64,000 nt of DNA, taken from NCBI GenBank assembly GCA_905331475.1, contig CAJNYU010001862.1:1-64000 (forward strand). The letters run 5' to 3'. Below, piece after piece: positions 27,801 through 40,600 of this stretch (position 1 is its first letter; each line of letters starts with the position of its first letter). The notes under the pieces were generated by a model. It saw nothing but the letters and a program-made list of their open reading frames with translations. It made no database searches and was not told where the DNA came from. The position numbers were made by a program, and so were the translations under genes. This stretch comes from Rotaria socialis. Taxonomy: Eukaryota > Rotifera > Eurotatoria > Philodinida > Philodinidae.

Positions 27801-29872
27801 GTTTAGTTACAAATATCATCACGTATGTTGCATTAAAATAATGATAGTATGCATGAAAAACACTGATTGCATAAAAGTTATACAAAGAATTAACTTGGAA
27901 TGGGTGTACATGTTATAAAGCTAATCGAACTTACACATCACCTTGCGTATCGAAAGTTCAATCGCTATTTACTTTCTGCAAAATTATTAACATGTCAATG
28001 CCTCTGCATACAGAAGTCTCCTTACTTGATATTCAGTGAAAATGGTATTAATTAAATTTCCTATTCATATGTACCATTTCCTTAAAAATGCATTATCCAG
28101 GAGTAAAACGTACATGCACGTATCTAATCATATCTCAAAATGTGTTGTGCGTCTTAGAAATGGCTCCGAATTTTTCGAATTATTATATTTTATTGCAATT
28201 GTATAACTGATGTATTATTGTGATAATTGCGATCTGATACAATGAGAAATGCAGATTTCTCATTCAATTGGCAGTCCTATTATTTCCTTTTCCAAAATCA
28301 AAACTTTACATCAAAGGACAACTATTCTGAGGTCTAGAGTTTCTAAAGTGTAACCTGTTGAATAATTTTCGTTTTGGTGGCCAAGCCACTTTCAAAAAGT
28401 ATAATTAAGAATGAATTAGGAATGTAGGATACTGACAAACTTTTCTAACAACAAAGTCATACAAAAATAGTAAGAGCGTTGTCCTCCAAATACATTTAAC
28501 AATTTTTAGTAAATGTAGAATAGGGTCTTTATGCTAATGCATATTTCTTTGTGGAGTCTGAAAGCCATTACAAATGCATATTGAATACATTAGCATGTAG
28601 TGCATGAAAATGGCTTAATCGAATACAGAAATTATAATATAGTTTCTCAAAGAATCTGACATTGCAAAATCATCAAATATTTAACGTTAACAAGAAAAAG
28701 AGCCTCATTTAAGTGTGGACACCGAAATTAAATGAAGAAAATGATTTTTCTTTGTGACGCATTGCCAAGTATCACGGAGAAGTCACACATTTTCATGTAT
28801 TCAATTAATTTGATTACTTCAAACTCGCCACATTGTTAAGATTCTAAGAGACTTCTTTGAATCAGCTATGAATTAATTATACGATGTACTAACATTGAGA
28901 AGTCTGCTAAAAATAAGTCTTTGCATGAAAAAAATATGAGTTTTATTTTGCTGTTCGACAAAATTAACACCAATAATAATATATAGTACCGACCAATTAT
29001 TTATCTGACATTTATCAATGAAATGTTTATTGCTTAGGACATATGTGCAAAAAGTAGCTGCTTCTACTTTGTCTTCAAACTTCTGATTAACCAGATGATC
29101 TGAATTTATTAGATTGTATTATTGACAGAAACGAAATAAATCAACTCATTGGATCGGAAATAATTATGTTCGACATGTTGATCTTGATATGTGTAGTTAT
29201 GAAGTATTCATATTAATAAAAGAAATATATCAAGAGCGAATTGAGAGAGACAGACGCATAGGTGACCGTACGTAATTCAAAAAACAGAATTTTGGCGTTT
29301 TTTCAACAGCAACATAAGTTGATACCATTTCTGATGAACTTTCAAATAAATTTTGCGATCATGAACAATCATTGGTGCCATGCAATTACTGAACATTGTA
29401 GAAATACGCTAGCATGCAGTTTGAACTTATTTTTCTCTATAAACAATTACATTGCTTTCTATCATATTGACCTCATCGTTGATATAGTTACACTATTGTT
29501 TACGTTTAAGATACAACTTCTACTAGCCATATGAATATGTTGCCACGGCTCAAGTAAGTATCCCAGACAACTAACTATCGGAAGATACTTTGTATTCTTT
29601 CTCTCATTCATATCACTGAATGACTTCTGAAAACTGTCCTATGAACGATTCAATGTCTCGCATCTGTGCGTATGAGTGTGTTTTATTTCTTTTTACGGCT
29701 GAAATTACCAGCGACGTTAACAACAACGAAGACATTTCTGTACGAGGAAAAAAGTAGAAAAGAAATTAGTCGATTCACAAAAATGAGTAGACACAAAAAA
29801 GAAATACCCTTTGTCGTTTATTCTTTTATCAAAAATTTCACACGAGCAGTACGATAAATTTCATTCTTACTA
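24801..29872. other. five-kilobase gene desert
   Basis: No frame with credible codon structure or family resemblance on either strand. The sequence is AT-rich but not obviously repetitive; weak imperfect inverted sequence occurs near 28530-28600. It may be decayed genes or transposons, or regulatory DNA. Confidence 0.45.
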
Positions 29873-30356
29873 ATGGCACAACCATGGAACGGTAAATATT
29901 ATTCCACTCATAGCATTTTGTTTTTTTAATATTCTATTAAATAATTTTAGCTGAATTATTCGGTTGTCTGGAGGATATTCCAACATGTTTACTTGGTTGG
30001 TGTTGTCCATGTTATTTATTTGGTAGTAATGCTGAACAAATTGATGGGTCAAATAAATTTGGCATGTGTATTGGATACGCCTGCCTGTCCGGTTGTTATC
30101 TCTGTTGTTTACTTCATAAGCCACAACGAGAAAAACTTCGTGCAGACTATAGTCTTGTTGAGAAGCCAAGCGATTTTCTAGCTACATGTTGCTGTAGTGG
30201 CTGTGCTAATTGCCAAGAAGCAAGAGAAATGCAATTTCGAGGTTTACAATTATGAATTATTTTCAATACATACATATATATATATATATATATTGTATTA
30301 TGTTTTTAGCTGTGCAATCGGGTATGCCTATTCCAGTAGAATCTCAGCCAAATTAA
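29873..30356 (+). CDS. PLAC8/cornifelin-family Cys-rich protein
   Basis: Predicted 118-residue protein, exons 29873-29891, 29951-30241 and 30310-30356, total divisible by three. It has the PLAC8 domain signature: CLLGWCCPCYLFGSNAEQI near residues 20-38, then CIGYACLSGCYLCCLLH and a second Cys cluster ATCCCSGCANCQEAREM. The family includes placenta-specific 8, cornifelin and plant PCR/FW2.2-like proteins, implicated in metal handling and cell-size control. The short hydrophobic Cys-rich middle may associate with membranes. The first exon codes for just six residues. Intron 2 contains a (TA)n run. Confidence 0.92.
30274..30293. repeat. (TA)n microsatellite
   Basis: About ten TA units inside intron 2 of the PLAC8-family gene. 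Confidence 0.85.
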
Positions 30357-31834
30357 ATTAGCAACAGCATTAAACTCATAATAACTGTCAGTGTTGTATT
30401 TTTCTCTATTCATCTCTTTTTCTTATATTCTTGCATGAAAAATAAATTGAGTACCAACGTAAAGAACTCATTGAGAGAAGATGATAATATTTAATAAAAA
30501 TAAGATATAGTTTACTTGAGAATATATGGCGCAAAAAAAGAAAAATTCATGCGAATACATGAAACAGAAAAAAAGCGAAGTGTATATTTTCCGTAAACAA
30601 TTATATTCAAAGGGCATCAAGCACCATCACATCATTTTTCATGTAGTGGTTTTTACAAATAAACTTAAACAAGTTCTATATTGCTTTTGAGTGACCTGTT
30701 TTTTTATTTTTATAAGTTCTTTGCTAAGCTTCCATCTCATTTGTTAACAGGAATCTGATAGAAACAATTGTTCTATAGCATGTCAACGTGCAGTATGGAA
30801 ACATTATTGGAACAGACTAGAAAAGAATCTCTCACAAATGATGAAAAATTTCAAATAGACTAGAAAAATTAGTAAATGGGATTTTAAGAAAAAGCATATT
30901 TACTATCGAAAATATGCGAGGTGAATTACGAAATTTTCGGTTCAAAGAAAAGTAATTATTTGTCTGTTGACAAAGAAAATATTCCTATGTATCAAATTCG
31001 TTATGGAATTTCTCATGCCAATTAAGTTGACAGTAGTTAGTAATCAACGTCGACTGAAAAAAATGTCGCGTTCTGCCTGAATTTTTGTAGAGATGTGCAT
31101 TTTGCTTTTTTTAAATAATATCTAAATAAAATGATGTCAATTATATTCAATGATTTTGGTTGCTATTTCATTAGTTGGAAGAAGACTTATTGGACTAGTA
31201 CAACGTCTCAAGGGTTCTTTTCTCTATGATTGATTGATGGAAGTGTTAATGCTAGAAAAAGCAGCATTTTATCGTCCATTTTTGAGCGCACTTCTTCAAA
31301 ATAAAAATAAAATGATCATCGTAAATAGAAAAATGGCGGGAATGCATTTAGCATTTTAAAATGATTAAAAGCAACTCGTCAGTTTCAATATTCTTTTTTT
31401 ATTTGTGGTTTTTTTGTCTCGTTAACATTTTACAAGACACGTTGAGAGAGCCTAATGAATATCGTTGATTAATATATTGAATATCCTAGAGTAATGCATC
31501 ACACTGCTGATGTGCTGATTAGCCAAGGTTAACACACAAAAAAGAAAAAAAGAAACACTCTAGATGCTATCACACATAGACTAAGTCTAGTGCTTGGCAA
31601 ATGAATTCAACTGACGAGTTTGAAACGTTCGTCGAACATTTTGGCTGCTTGATTTTCTTCTTCTAGATACTATGAACTAGAACCTAACTATGATTAGTCG
31701 TTAGTAAAATCTCTATAAACCATATTTTTTCTGTTAATATTAGTATGTTATTCATTATTTCAGTCTAATAACATATAGAAAAACGAATAAAATATTCAAA
31801 TAAGAAGCAAAGCGAAGTTAAAATAGTACAATGT
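30357..31834. other. convergent intergenic region
   Basis: AT-rich sequence between the 3' ends of the PLAC8-family gene and the minus-strand exchanger; AATAAA near 30441 could serve the former. No gene or notable repeat seen. Confidence 0.5.
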
Positions 31835-34800
31835 TCACAAGCGAGTTACACCCTCATTTGCCGCAGCCTCAGCACTATTCTCTTGTGTTTCATCAGAAGG
31901 CCTTAATTGATTATTAAATAAATCGCGAATATGTGGTCGTGACAAATGCTCTTCGGGTTTAGTTGTTGTTGCAAATTCACCCATATATTCAGGTGATTTG
32001 TTATATGCACCGCTGAAATTGGCAGACGTCAAAGGGCCGGGATGAAGGCTAGGATCGTTTCTATTTGAAAATGTTTGAGCATTATTTGCAGAATCACCTG
32101 CAGGTATTGATAGTGCTGCTTGTTCACCATCGGGTATCGATGAACGTCGCCAAGGAAAACTATGTTCAGCAGCTGTAACTCCACCCATTGTTTTAACATC
32201 TTCTATTGAAAACAAAACTAAACAAATTCCTTGATTTTTTGAGAAATATTACCTTCATTTTCAATAACTATTGAAACAGGAGGAATCACTGGATGAGTAT
32301 CATTGGTTGTAGCTGGAAAAAAAAACATTTACACTTGTTTAATAATATATTAATAAACATACGTAATGATTTAATTGGCTGATCTGATGATAGTGGTGGA
32401 CTTCTGCTTCTTGGTTTTGATGATTGTTGTTGTTGTTTATGAGAATTTGTGAATGTTGGTGGAACTTTTAAATTCTGTTTTTTCGTAATTGCAGACATTA
32501 ATGAATGTTTAGTTGCCTGTGAATCATTAAAAGGCTGAGTTGATGATGCAGATTTTGAGCCTGATGAGCGAGTAGCACCACTTCCAGTTTTACCAGTTTT
32601 ACGTCCATGCGTTTGCTCTTTATCATGTCTTGATGGTATGAATATATGATTGCGATGATGATAAGATTTTTCAAAACGATTCTGACTTTCATTATTGGTC
32701 TCAGCCGTTTCATCTTGACTTCGAAGATGAATAGCTGCCTGAAAAAGAAAATGATTTTTATTAATGATAAAAATTGATCTTTATACTAAGAATAAAGCAA
32801 CTTGAAGCTATTAGAAATCACGGAACTCAACTTGTATGTGCAACGTTCATTGCTTGTGTGTAAGCTAAATTTTTTTTACCAGATTATTTCATCTGCCCGT
32901 ATCGAATAGAATAAACTCGCAGATTGGATGAAAACTAAGATTGAATTTTTCATTTTTAGATGATCAAAACTAATTTAGACTGAAGACTTACTCATGATTT
33001 CTATACTATTAAGAATAATTATAGATGTTTTTAATCAAATCATACACAATTATGTTTCTTTTCTTTTCGTCTTAGTATTTGCTCGTTTTATCATACAAGG
33101 TTAGAATTGATACATTTCAACATACGATAACGATGAGATGTCTAATAACCAATCGCTTACTCTTGGTTTTGCACGATATAGATTTGTGTCAAGAAAATGA
33201 TGCATTTGTGCATCATCACGATAATGATCAGGCCCTTGACTTTCAAAAAACATTAAATCTGGTACAGTTTGTTCCGGTAAACTATAAAATAAAATATAAA
33301 ATAAGTAAGATTTTTTCCCCGCACTAGATTCAATATACTTGGCAGCTAATAATTGAGAAAAGTTTGCAAATGTGCTTGAAGGTCTTAGATTAGTTGCTGA
33401 TGCGGATGTAGGAAAAGCTGCTGATGATGGTGTTGGTACAAGTCCTTTGGATGTATCATGAACTTTCATAGCCGATTGCATATTTATTTTTTTAAATGTT
33501 TGTAATAATTTAATATCCATTTTTTCTTGTGGTGTTTCACGTAGTAGCCAACGTTTAAAATAATTTCGATCAAGATTTCGACATCTAGAAAATTATTTTA
33601 TTTATTAAATAATTAAGAAAATATTTTCATTTCTTCATACTTATCACGTAATGAATTACTTCCACCACTACCAGATATTTCTTCGAGACAAGTCATTACA
33701 TGATCCATCATCTATAGGTAAAAAAAAACAGTTCAATTAAAATACAAATAACTATATATATATATAGTTTAGTTTTTACTCGATTTGTTAATTTAGCTGA
33801 CATCGTTGGTTCTTCAATTTGTTTTCGTCTTACATTGAGACATTTAACCAATGGACCAATAGTAATACCCTAAAATTAGCGAAATAGAATAATAGATTTG
33901 ATTATTATTAATTTTTTACTTGAACAAAAACAGTAAAAAAGACAACAGCAATAGTTGCTGTAACAAATTCTTTTTTTCTCGGTATTTTCGTTTCATCAAG
34001 AATAAGAGCAAGCGAAAATGCAATCGCACCACGTAAACCACCATAAGACATAATTAACATATCAATACGTGTTAATTCAAGTAAACGCCAACAATTAGCT
34101 AAATTAGCAAATATGGCAATACCTATAGGAATGAAAATTAGAAAAGAAATTTGTTTACAATAGAAAAGAAAAATATTTTTCTTTTCTCATACCGATAACT
34201 CGGAATACAAGACATGAAAGAATTGTAATAAGAACGAAACCAGTATTCCATGAATGATGATCACTGACTGTTGATAAACCCATAAACATGAAAATAATTG
34301 TTTCCATAATACTTGATAACATTTTAAGAACATATTCAGTTGTCGCATCAGATTTTTTTGATATATTAAATGAAACATATTGTTTCATGACCATACCACA
34401 AAATGTTATACTAAAGTAAGTAGCAAAATAGTTTCATGCACATCAATGGTGAAGAATACATACGCTAGAATGCCTGAAACTGAAACCATTTCAGATGTAA
34501 GATAAGCCAAATAGGCATAAACAAGAATGATAAGTGGTTCTAGAACGGGTGTATGTTCAGTAAATTTAGTTGTAAAACATGCAACAACTCCAAATATAAT
34601 TCCAATTAAAACACCGCCGAGAGAAACAACGAAAAATGATAAAGCACCCAATACATAGTCCATTAGTATTAGATTTTCTTGCCCAATTTTAGCAAATGAA
34701 TCGAACATACGATAGAGAACGACTGAGACAGCATCATTCAATAGTGATTCTCCGAATACGACAATATAAAGCATGTCATTAACATGAATTTCAGTGAAGG

Positions 34801-36404
34801 TAGCTAGTACTGCTACGGGATCAACCGCTGATATAAGGGCAGCAAACACAAAGCAAGATAACATGTCAAATGGTGTGTTACCGAAAATTGGTGTACGTGC
34901 AAATCCATATATAGTAAGACCAATGCATACTGTATTAAATAGAGTATTGACAATAGCAAGTAAAAGAATTGTACCCAAGTTGTCAAAGAAAGGACGATTT
35001 GGCATAAAATAACCAGCTTCAAGAATTATAGGCTAAAGAATTCGACAAATAGATTAGTTTTTGCAAGTAAAAAAACAGAGTTTTGATGAATTGTAAGAAG
35101 ATTGACTCAGACAATTGTTCTGATAATTGTCTTATCCAAGTAAAAATGGAAGGGCATGTTTTTATATTTAGCTGGAGGATATCCGGTCATTTATGATTGT
35201 GAATTAGATGTAGTTTTGATGGACTTATTGTCAAGAAATGAAAAAAAAAGAAATCATTTATGATTATTCTATTTAATTCTTTTTATAACTCTACTATAGA
35301 TCATTACACATGATTGTATGATATATTTTAAATTTCGCTTATAATCAATTATTCAAAATTTGTGAAATATTCTAATTTAAATTCATGATCCCATATAGAC
35401 AAATCTTTTACGTGATCTCGACCTTAACGTATCCTGCCATAGTTGGAAGGAAGTTTTCTTAGACGGCCTGATACCAAGTCACCTAATAAACATTTATGTC
35501 TCAGAATATAATTGCAGACGGGCTTCCATGACAACTATATCATTATGATATGACAAGTGTAGTCTATTAGAAACATGATTATGATTTTTTTTTGCTGTCT
35601 CTAAAATTAACTCAACCACTTCGCTTGTTATTGCAGGCTATGCTTAAGCTATCCGGCGGAAAGATCTCAAGATACTCAACTTAGCCTTTTGCTCCATGAC
35701 TGAAAAAACAATATAACATTGAAGGTGAACTTCTTCATAGTGCCCTGAACTACACTATTGTTTGTAAACAGAACAAGAAAATGTTGACCCAGCTCTTTCT
35801 ATGTTCGATATAGATAAGCTAATGAAATCCTAGACTCATAATATAAATTGATAATACTATTAATTAGATATCGCATTAGTGAAGATACCTTAAAAAGAAA
35901 AAACTATTCTTATATATGAAAAACAAATTCAATCTTAATGATAGCAATAAATAAAAACAAAAATAAATTCTTACAGGTAAAAGAAATAAGAAAAATGTAT
36001 CACTATTGAGTACATATGCCTTTTGTTCTGCTAAATGTGTAATGTAAAGTAAACCACCGACAATAAGACCGAGCATAATTAAAAGACAGCTTTCAGGGAA
36101 TTTTTCCGTCAAACGATATGATAAGTGAAAACCTACAAAATAACATGTAAATAATAGATTTTGTAACGCATTTTATTTAATAGTTTAAAAACAAAAATAC
36201 CATACCAACTTTAGCTAATGACCCAAGTAGAATCCATAGAGTAATAGCGTAAACATCTGATACATGATCAAAATTAAATTCCGCCACATGAAAACGTAAT
36301 GGTTTTCCTTGATTATGGATATATGTTTGTTCTTTACAATAATATTTATGGATAAGTAAACCCAACAGGAGAATGAGAATCACGAGACTTTTATTTTGAT
36401 GCAT
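31835..36404 (-). CDS. Na+/H+ exchanger, SLC9A family (plasma-membrane type)
   Basis: Minus-strand multi-exon gene for an electroneutral Na+/H+ antiporter. Exons read include 36206-36404 (start), 35975-36132, 34464-35032, 34193-34410, 33920-34122, several small exons between 33160 and 33850, and exons at about 32738, 32330-32370 and 31835-32215 (end). After a signal-like N-terminus come FHVAEFNFDHVSD, membrane helices, the ion-binding SAVDPVAVLATF, FGESLLNDAVSVVLY and YGGLRGAIAFSL. All are hallmark NHE1-5 sequences. The cytoplasmic tail has the RNYFKRWLL and MDIKLLQTFKKINMQSAM region typical of NHE2/3-like members and ends in a long Ser/Gln-rich, probably phosphorylated stretch (SFPWRRSS). 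Likely role: pH and volume regulation at the cell surface. An intron of about 940 bases (35033-35974) lies between TM segments. Small tail exons are less certain. Confidence 0.93.
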
Positions 36405-37694
36405 TAAAAATTAAATTGGACGGAACGAAATAAAAAAAGAAACGTTTTGTTACTGTCTTCAATACTTTGTCTTAAATGCAATCATTTTCGTTACAAAATC
36501 AACCTGAAACAAGCAAAAAACAACAAAAAAATAAATTAGCTTGCATGCAAACATGCTGTGTTCTTCTGTATCATAAGGAAATAATAGGACGGATTTTTAT
36601 GATAACTTTACTGCACTCCTGTAAACATGCGATCAGACAATTACAGCGGAGACTTTAAAGAAATCGTTTAGGCGAAAGGATTCATTGAAAGTGCAATCTT
36701 ATGCCTTAAGTTTTTTTTTCGAAGAATAGTAAGCATTTCATTTTTTTTTCTTTCATTCATAATGATTCTTAATCCGAAAAGGTTACATAAATACGCATAA
36801 ACTATAAAAAAAAACTTGCCTTTTCCCGATCCGTCAAACAACACATAATAAATACGGATAATTATTTCAAATAGAGACGAAGAAGAAGAAGAAAAAGAAA
36901 AAGAAAAATGATTGAATCTATGTCAACACTTGAGCGAAAAACATATCTTACATCGAAACCATATCCAATACTTGTTTTACATTAATACCATCGTCATTAT
37001 TCTATTTTGTCAGCGCCTATTCAAGATTTGACTTGCACGATAGGAACTGAATAAGCAAAAAAATAGAAGAAAAACAATTATTTGTGCGTTCTGTCTGTGT
37101 ATTCTGTTTTCTGCTATAATAATAATAGCACACAAGGATATATGTGCTGGACGTATATTGAATGAATGAAATAGATGTGTGTCAGGAGGCTGAAAGATAG
37201 AGGAAGAACAGAACAACAAAAAATAGACTATGTGTGTTGATTGACAACTAGCAAGAAGCACTTCGCAAAATCGAAACACAATGTTGAATCATTAATGAAA
37301 AAAAAAAAGAATTGTTCCCTTGAGTTTTAAAATAGTAAAAATATAATCTTGAAACTTGAAAAAAACTAAGCGACGTCATTATTCTCTTATTCCTATTTCA
37401 TAGTTCTACACCAACCTTTTTACATTAGAATAAATGCTAAATTTGAGACTCCTTGTTGTCCGTGCCAATGCGACATACATAATACATCGTATCTGTCTAA
37501 AATAAACAAATATTTATTTGATTTGATAATCACAAGAAAAAGCAAAAATGTTCGAAAAATTATGTTTGTGCGTATTTCAAAGAATAAAAAAAATTCGACA
37601 TCAGCAAAACTCAATCAGACAAATGACATCAACAGAAATACAAATATAAATAAAAATAACAAAACACATTGAGCTTTGGTGTTTTAAATACTAT
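36405..37694. other. intergenic stretch
   Basis: Between the exchanger start and the SEC63 stop, both on the minus strand. Contains an AAG/AGA-rich purine run near 36877-36907. No gene seen; presumably includes the exchanger promoter. Confidence 0.5.
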
Positions 37695-40600
37695 CTAATC
37701 TTTATCACTGTCACTTTCGGTTGCAAATTCGTCATCGTCAGCTTTATTATTAGTGGCACCATCGTCTTCACTAAAATCCCATTGTGGATGATTGTCAGCG
37801 ACTTTCTTCGCTGTTTGAACATCAAACTAAAAACAAAACGAATTCTATAGAGAACAACATTCTTTTTTTAAATATTTACCGAAAAATTTTCCGTTACGTC
37901 AGCATCAAAATAGGAATCAGATCTTAATATTACTGTATATACGTAATGGCCGCGTAATTTTGGTGCAGAAAATTTGACTTCAATCTATTCGAAATTCAAA
38001 ATTAAATTTCAAAATTAAATTATTTGTCAATTTACTTCATCATCATCCTTTAAATTACATAAATAAATGGGTACACTGATTAACGCATGCTGCTTTCTAT
38101 CGGCAACATACAACCACCAACATTCTTGTTTTATCTTAAATGTAAAGAACAAGTTAAGAAGAAGAAGAAAAAATTATAATAGCTCTCATACTTCAGGATA
38201 AAACGGACAAAAAACACGATGACTGATTTTAGCTTTTGTTTCTAATTTTTCTCGTTTCCGTTGTTGTTGTTGAAATCTTTCAAGAAATACATCGTCGTCC
38301 TTATCATCATCCGGAGTTTTGGTCTTATTTGATGATATTACTGATTCAGATTGTTCAGGTGTTGAGTTATTCGGAATATTTTCATTAGTATTATCATCAT
38401 CATCATCATTATTATTATTATTATTATTAGATTCATTATCAGTTTCATTTAGATCGTCTCTTGTTTGTTCGTGACGTTGACGTGAATTTGTAGGTGAATC
38501 TGATGAGGAAACAATATGCAATAGATTGTAATCTATTGCGTCTTTTTAAATATGCATATGCTTACCATCGGAATGTTTGGATGAATCATCATCTAAACAC
38601 GGCAGAGAGAGAAAAAGTACAAGTACACAGTATATGTTTTTGGCAATTAGAAAGAACAACAATAATCAATCAAATGTGATTAGTTATTCATGAAAAAATG
38701 GTGCACCTTCGGAATATATTACTCTGAAAGGAAGAAAAAGGCGACTAATAGGAGAATAGTGCTTTGATTATTCTTTGAAAGAACATGAAGTTAGAATGTG
38801 GAAAAAAAGTATTAAGCACCTGCGAAAATCGCTTGTCAAAAACCAATCCCTTTTATAACGAGCCGCATACGTGCTATGTATAGCGATGTGACATTAATTA
38901 AATTTCCATTAGTAGATACAAAAGACAGCAGGCTCACTACTATAGTGGACTAAAAATCGGTTTAATATGAGATATAATCTTGAAAAAGATATAAATCACG
39001 AAAGCAATCTTTTTCTTTTTTTTATAAATTTCTGTTTTCTATAAAATTGCCTCAAGATAAGAGAAGAAGTACTGGTAGTAATTATACTTTCTATGCATTT
39101 ATTTATGTAAATGATACGCTACTTACCACTGGAATCTTTGTTATCATTTTTAATTGTTTTTTTCTGATTATTATTCGTGTTAGTTGGTGTTTGCTTATTG
39201 ATTGCTTTCGTAGATGATTTCGGATGTCCTTTCTTCTTGCCTTTGTCTTTATTGGCTTTCTTTTTCTTTTCTGATTTATTATTCCAACCTTTTGATGAAG
39301 TAGTCGTGGTAGTCGATGCTTTTAATGTTTCATTTGTCTGTTAAACATAAAATAAGGAATTCATTGAGAATAAAAAAGAAAAATATACGAAATATTTTTG
39401 TAACCTTGTCTCGATTTTCTCTGTCACCAATTTCTTCTTCATTTCCTTCGCTATTGAGTGTATTATTAGTAAGAGCAGAGGAATTTATAGCTAATTCTTT
39501 ACTAAATAAAGATGACATATTTTGGCGATGCAAACGCATGGTTAATGTTACAACAGCTCCTGTTGTTATTATATGTTCATCGTCATCGTTGGCGACTAAA
39601 ACAAATAAAATTATCATTCATATAGCTTTTGTTTTTTTGCATAAAGAATTAAGTTTAACATAAAGTACATCGTGTAAAATTAGTATAACAATGAGAAATT
39701 TCCAACCGAGTCCTGAATCTATTGAAATATTTACTTCTTATTTGTCCAACAAAAGACATCAATGCAGTGTTTTAATTACTCATTCATGTGTACATAAGCG
39801 AAACGTATTCTACTCCAGTATGATTCTAGTTTTCCATACTTTAAACATAATCAAATATGAAGAAGGACCCGCCGTCAACCAACTGTCTGACTTGAAATCT
39901 TCTGAAATTGCCCATAGAAAAATATGCAAATTTTGCTTTGGTCGAGAGATTTCTATTCTAAAATAACTTGAGGGTAAAATATATCGTGCTTATGTATGAA
40001 TGGCAAGGATGTTTCATTGACAAAATAAATATTTCAAAAGATCGCCGACTTTATTCAAGTCGCAACTTTAACAATTATTTACTTGATTAAACTGACTTTA
40101 CACAGTGTACTGTAAATATCAAACTTCACGGGTGTGTTATTATTAAAATACCTCCGAATGAGACAGTCATTGTTACATGTGGATAGATGGCAAGAACATT
40201 CATAATATCATAATACTGTTCATCGGTAATACTACGTAATATAGAACGACGTTGTTCATCACCCATGGCGGCAAATTGCCGAATATGCTTGATTGTGCGC
40301 TAAAAAGAAAAAATATAAACAAATGGTTTTACGGATTATTTGTACACGATATTTCATTTGTTTGTTTAGATAAGTCAATAATCCGATGAAATCAAATTCA
40401 AGGCTAATTTGAAAAGTGGCAAAACTAGCGTCAAGTTTCATACATTTTTAATCCTGTACATGAAGAAAACGACAGAATTGTCCTACACAATTAACTACAT
40501 AGTGCATTATGAGATAGATTACAACCATAGATATTAAACGCACTTCGGTTGGGATTAAAACAGAAGTCGGTCATTTTTTTGTTATTTGTTAAAGAATTGA

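Noticed and set aside
28530..28610. Imperfect inverted sequence with ATGCTAATGCATAT
   Set aside because: Pairing is short and interrupted and expected by chance in AT-rich DNA.
34794..35012. Plus-strand ORF over the Na+/H+ exchanger
   Set aside because: Antisense shadow of conserved exchanger exon 34464-35032.
39316..39663. 115-codon plus-strand ORF
   Set aside because: Lies opposite a SEC63 exon (39330-39617 minus) that fits the family; the plus frame is low-complexity.
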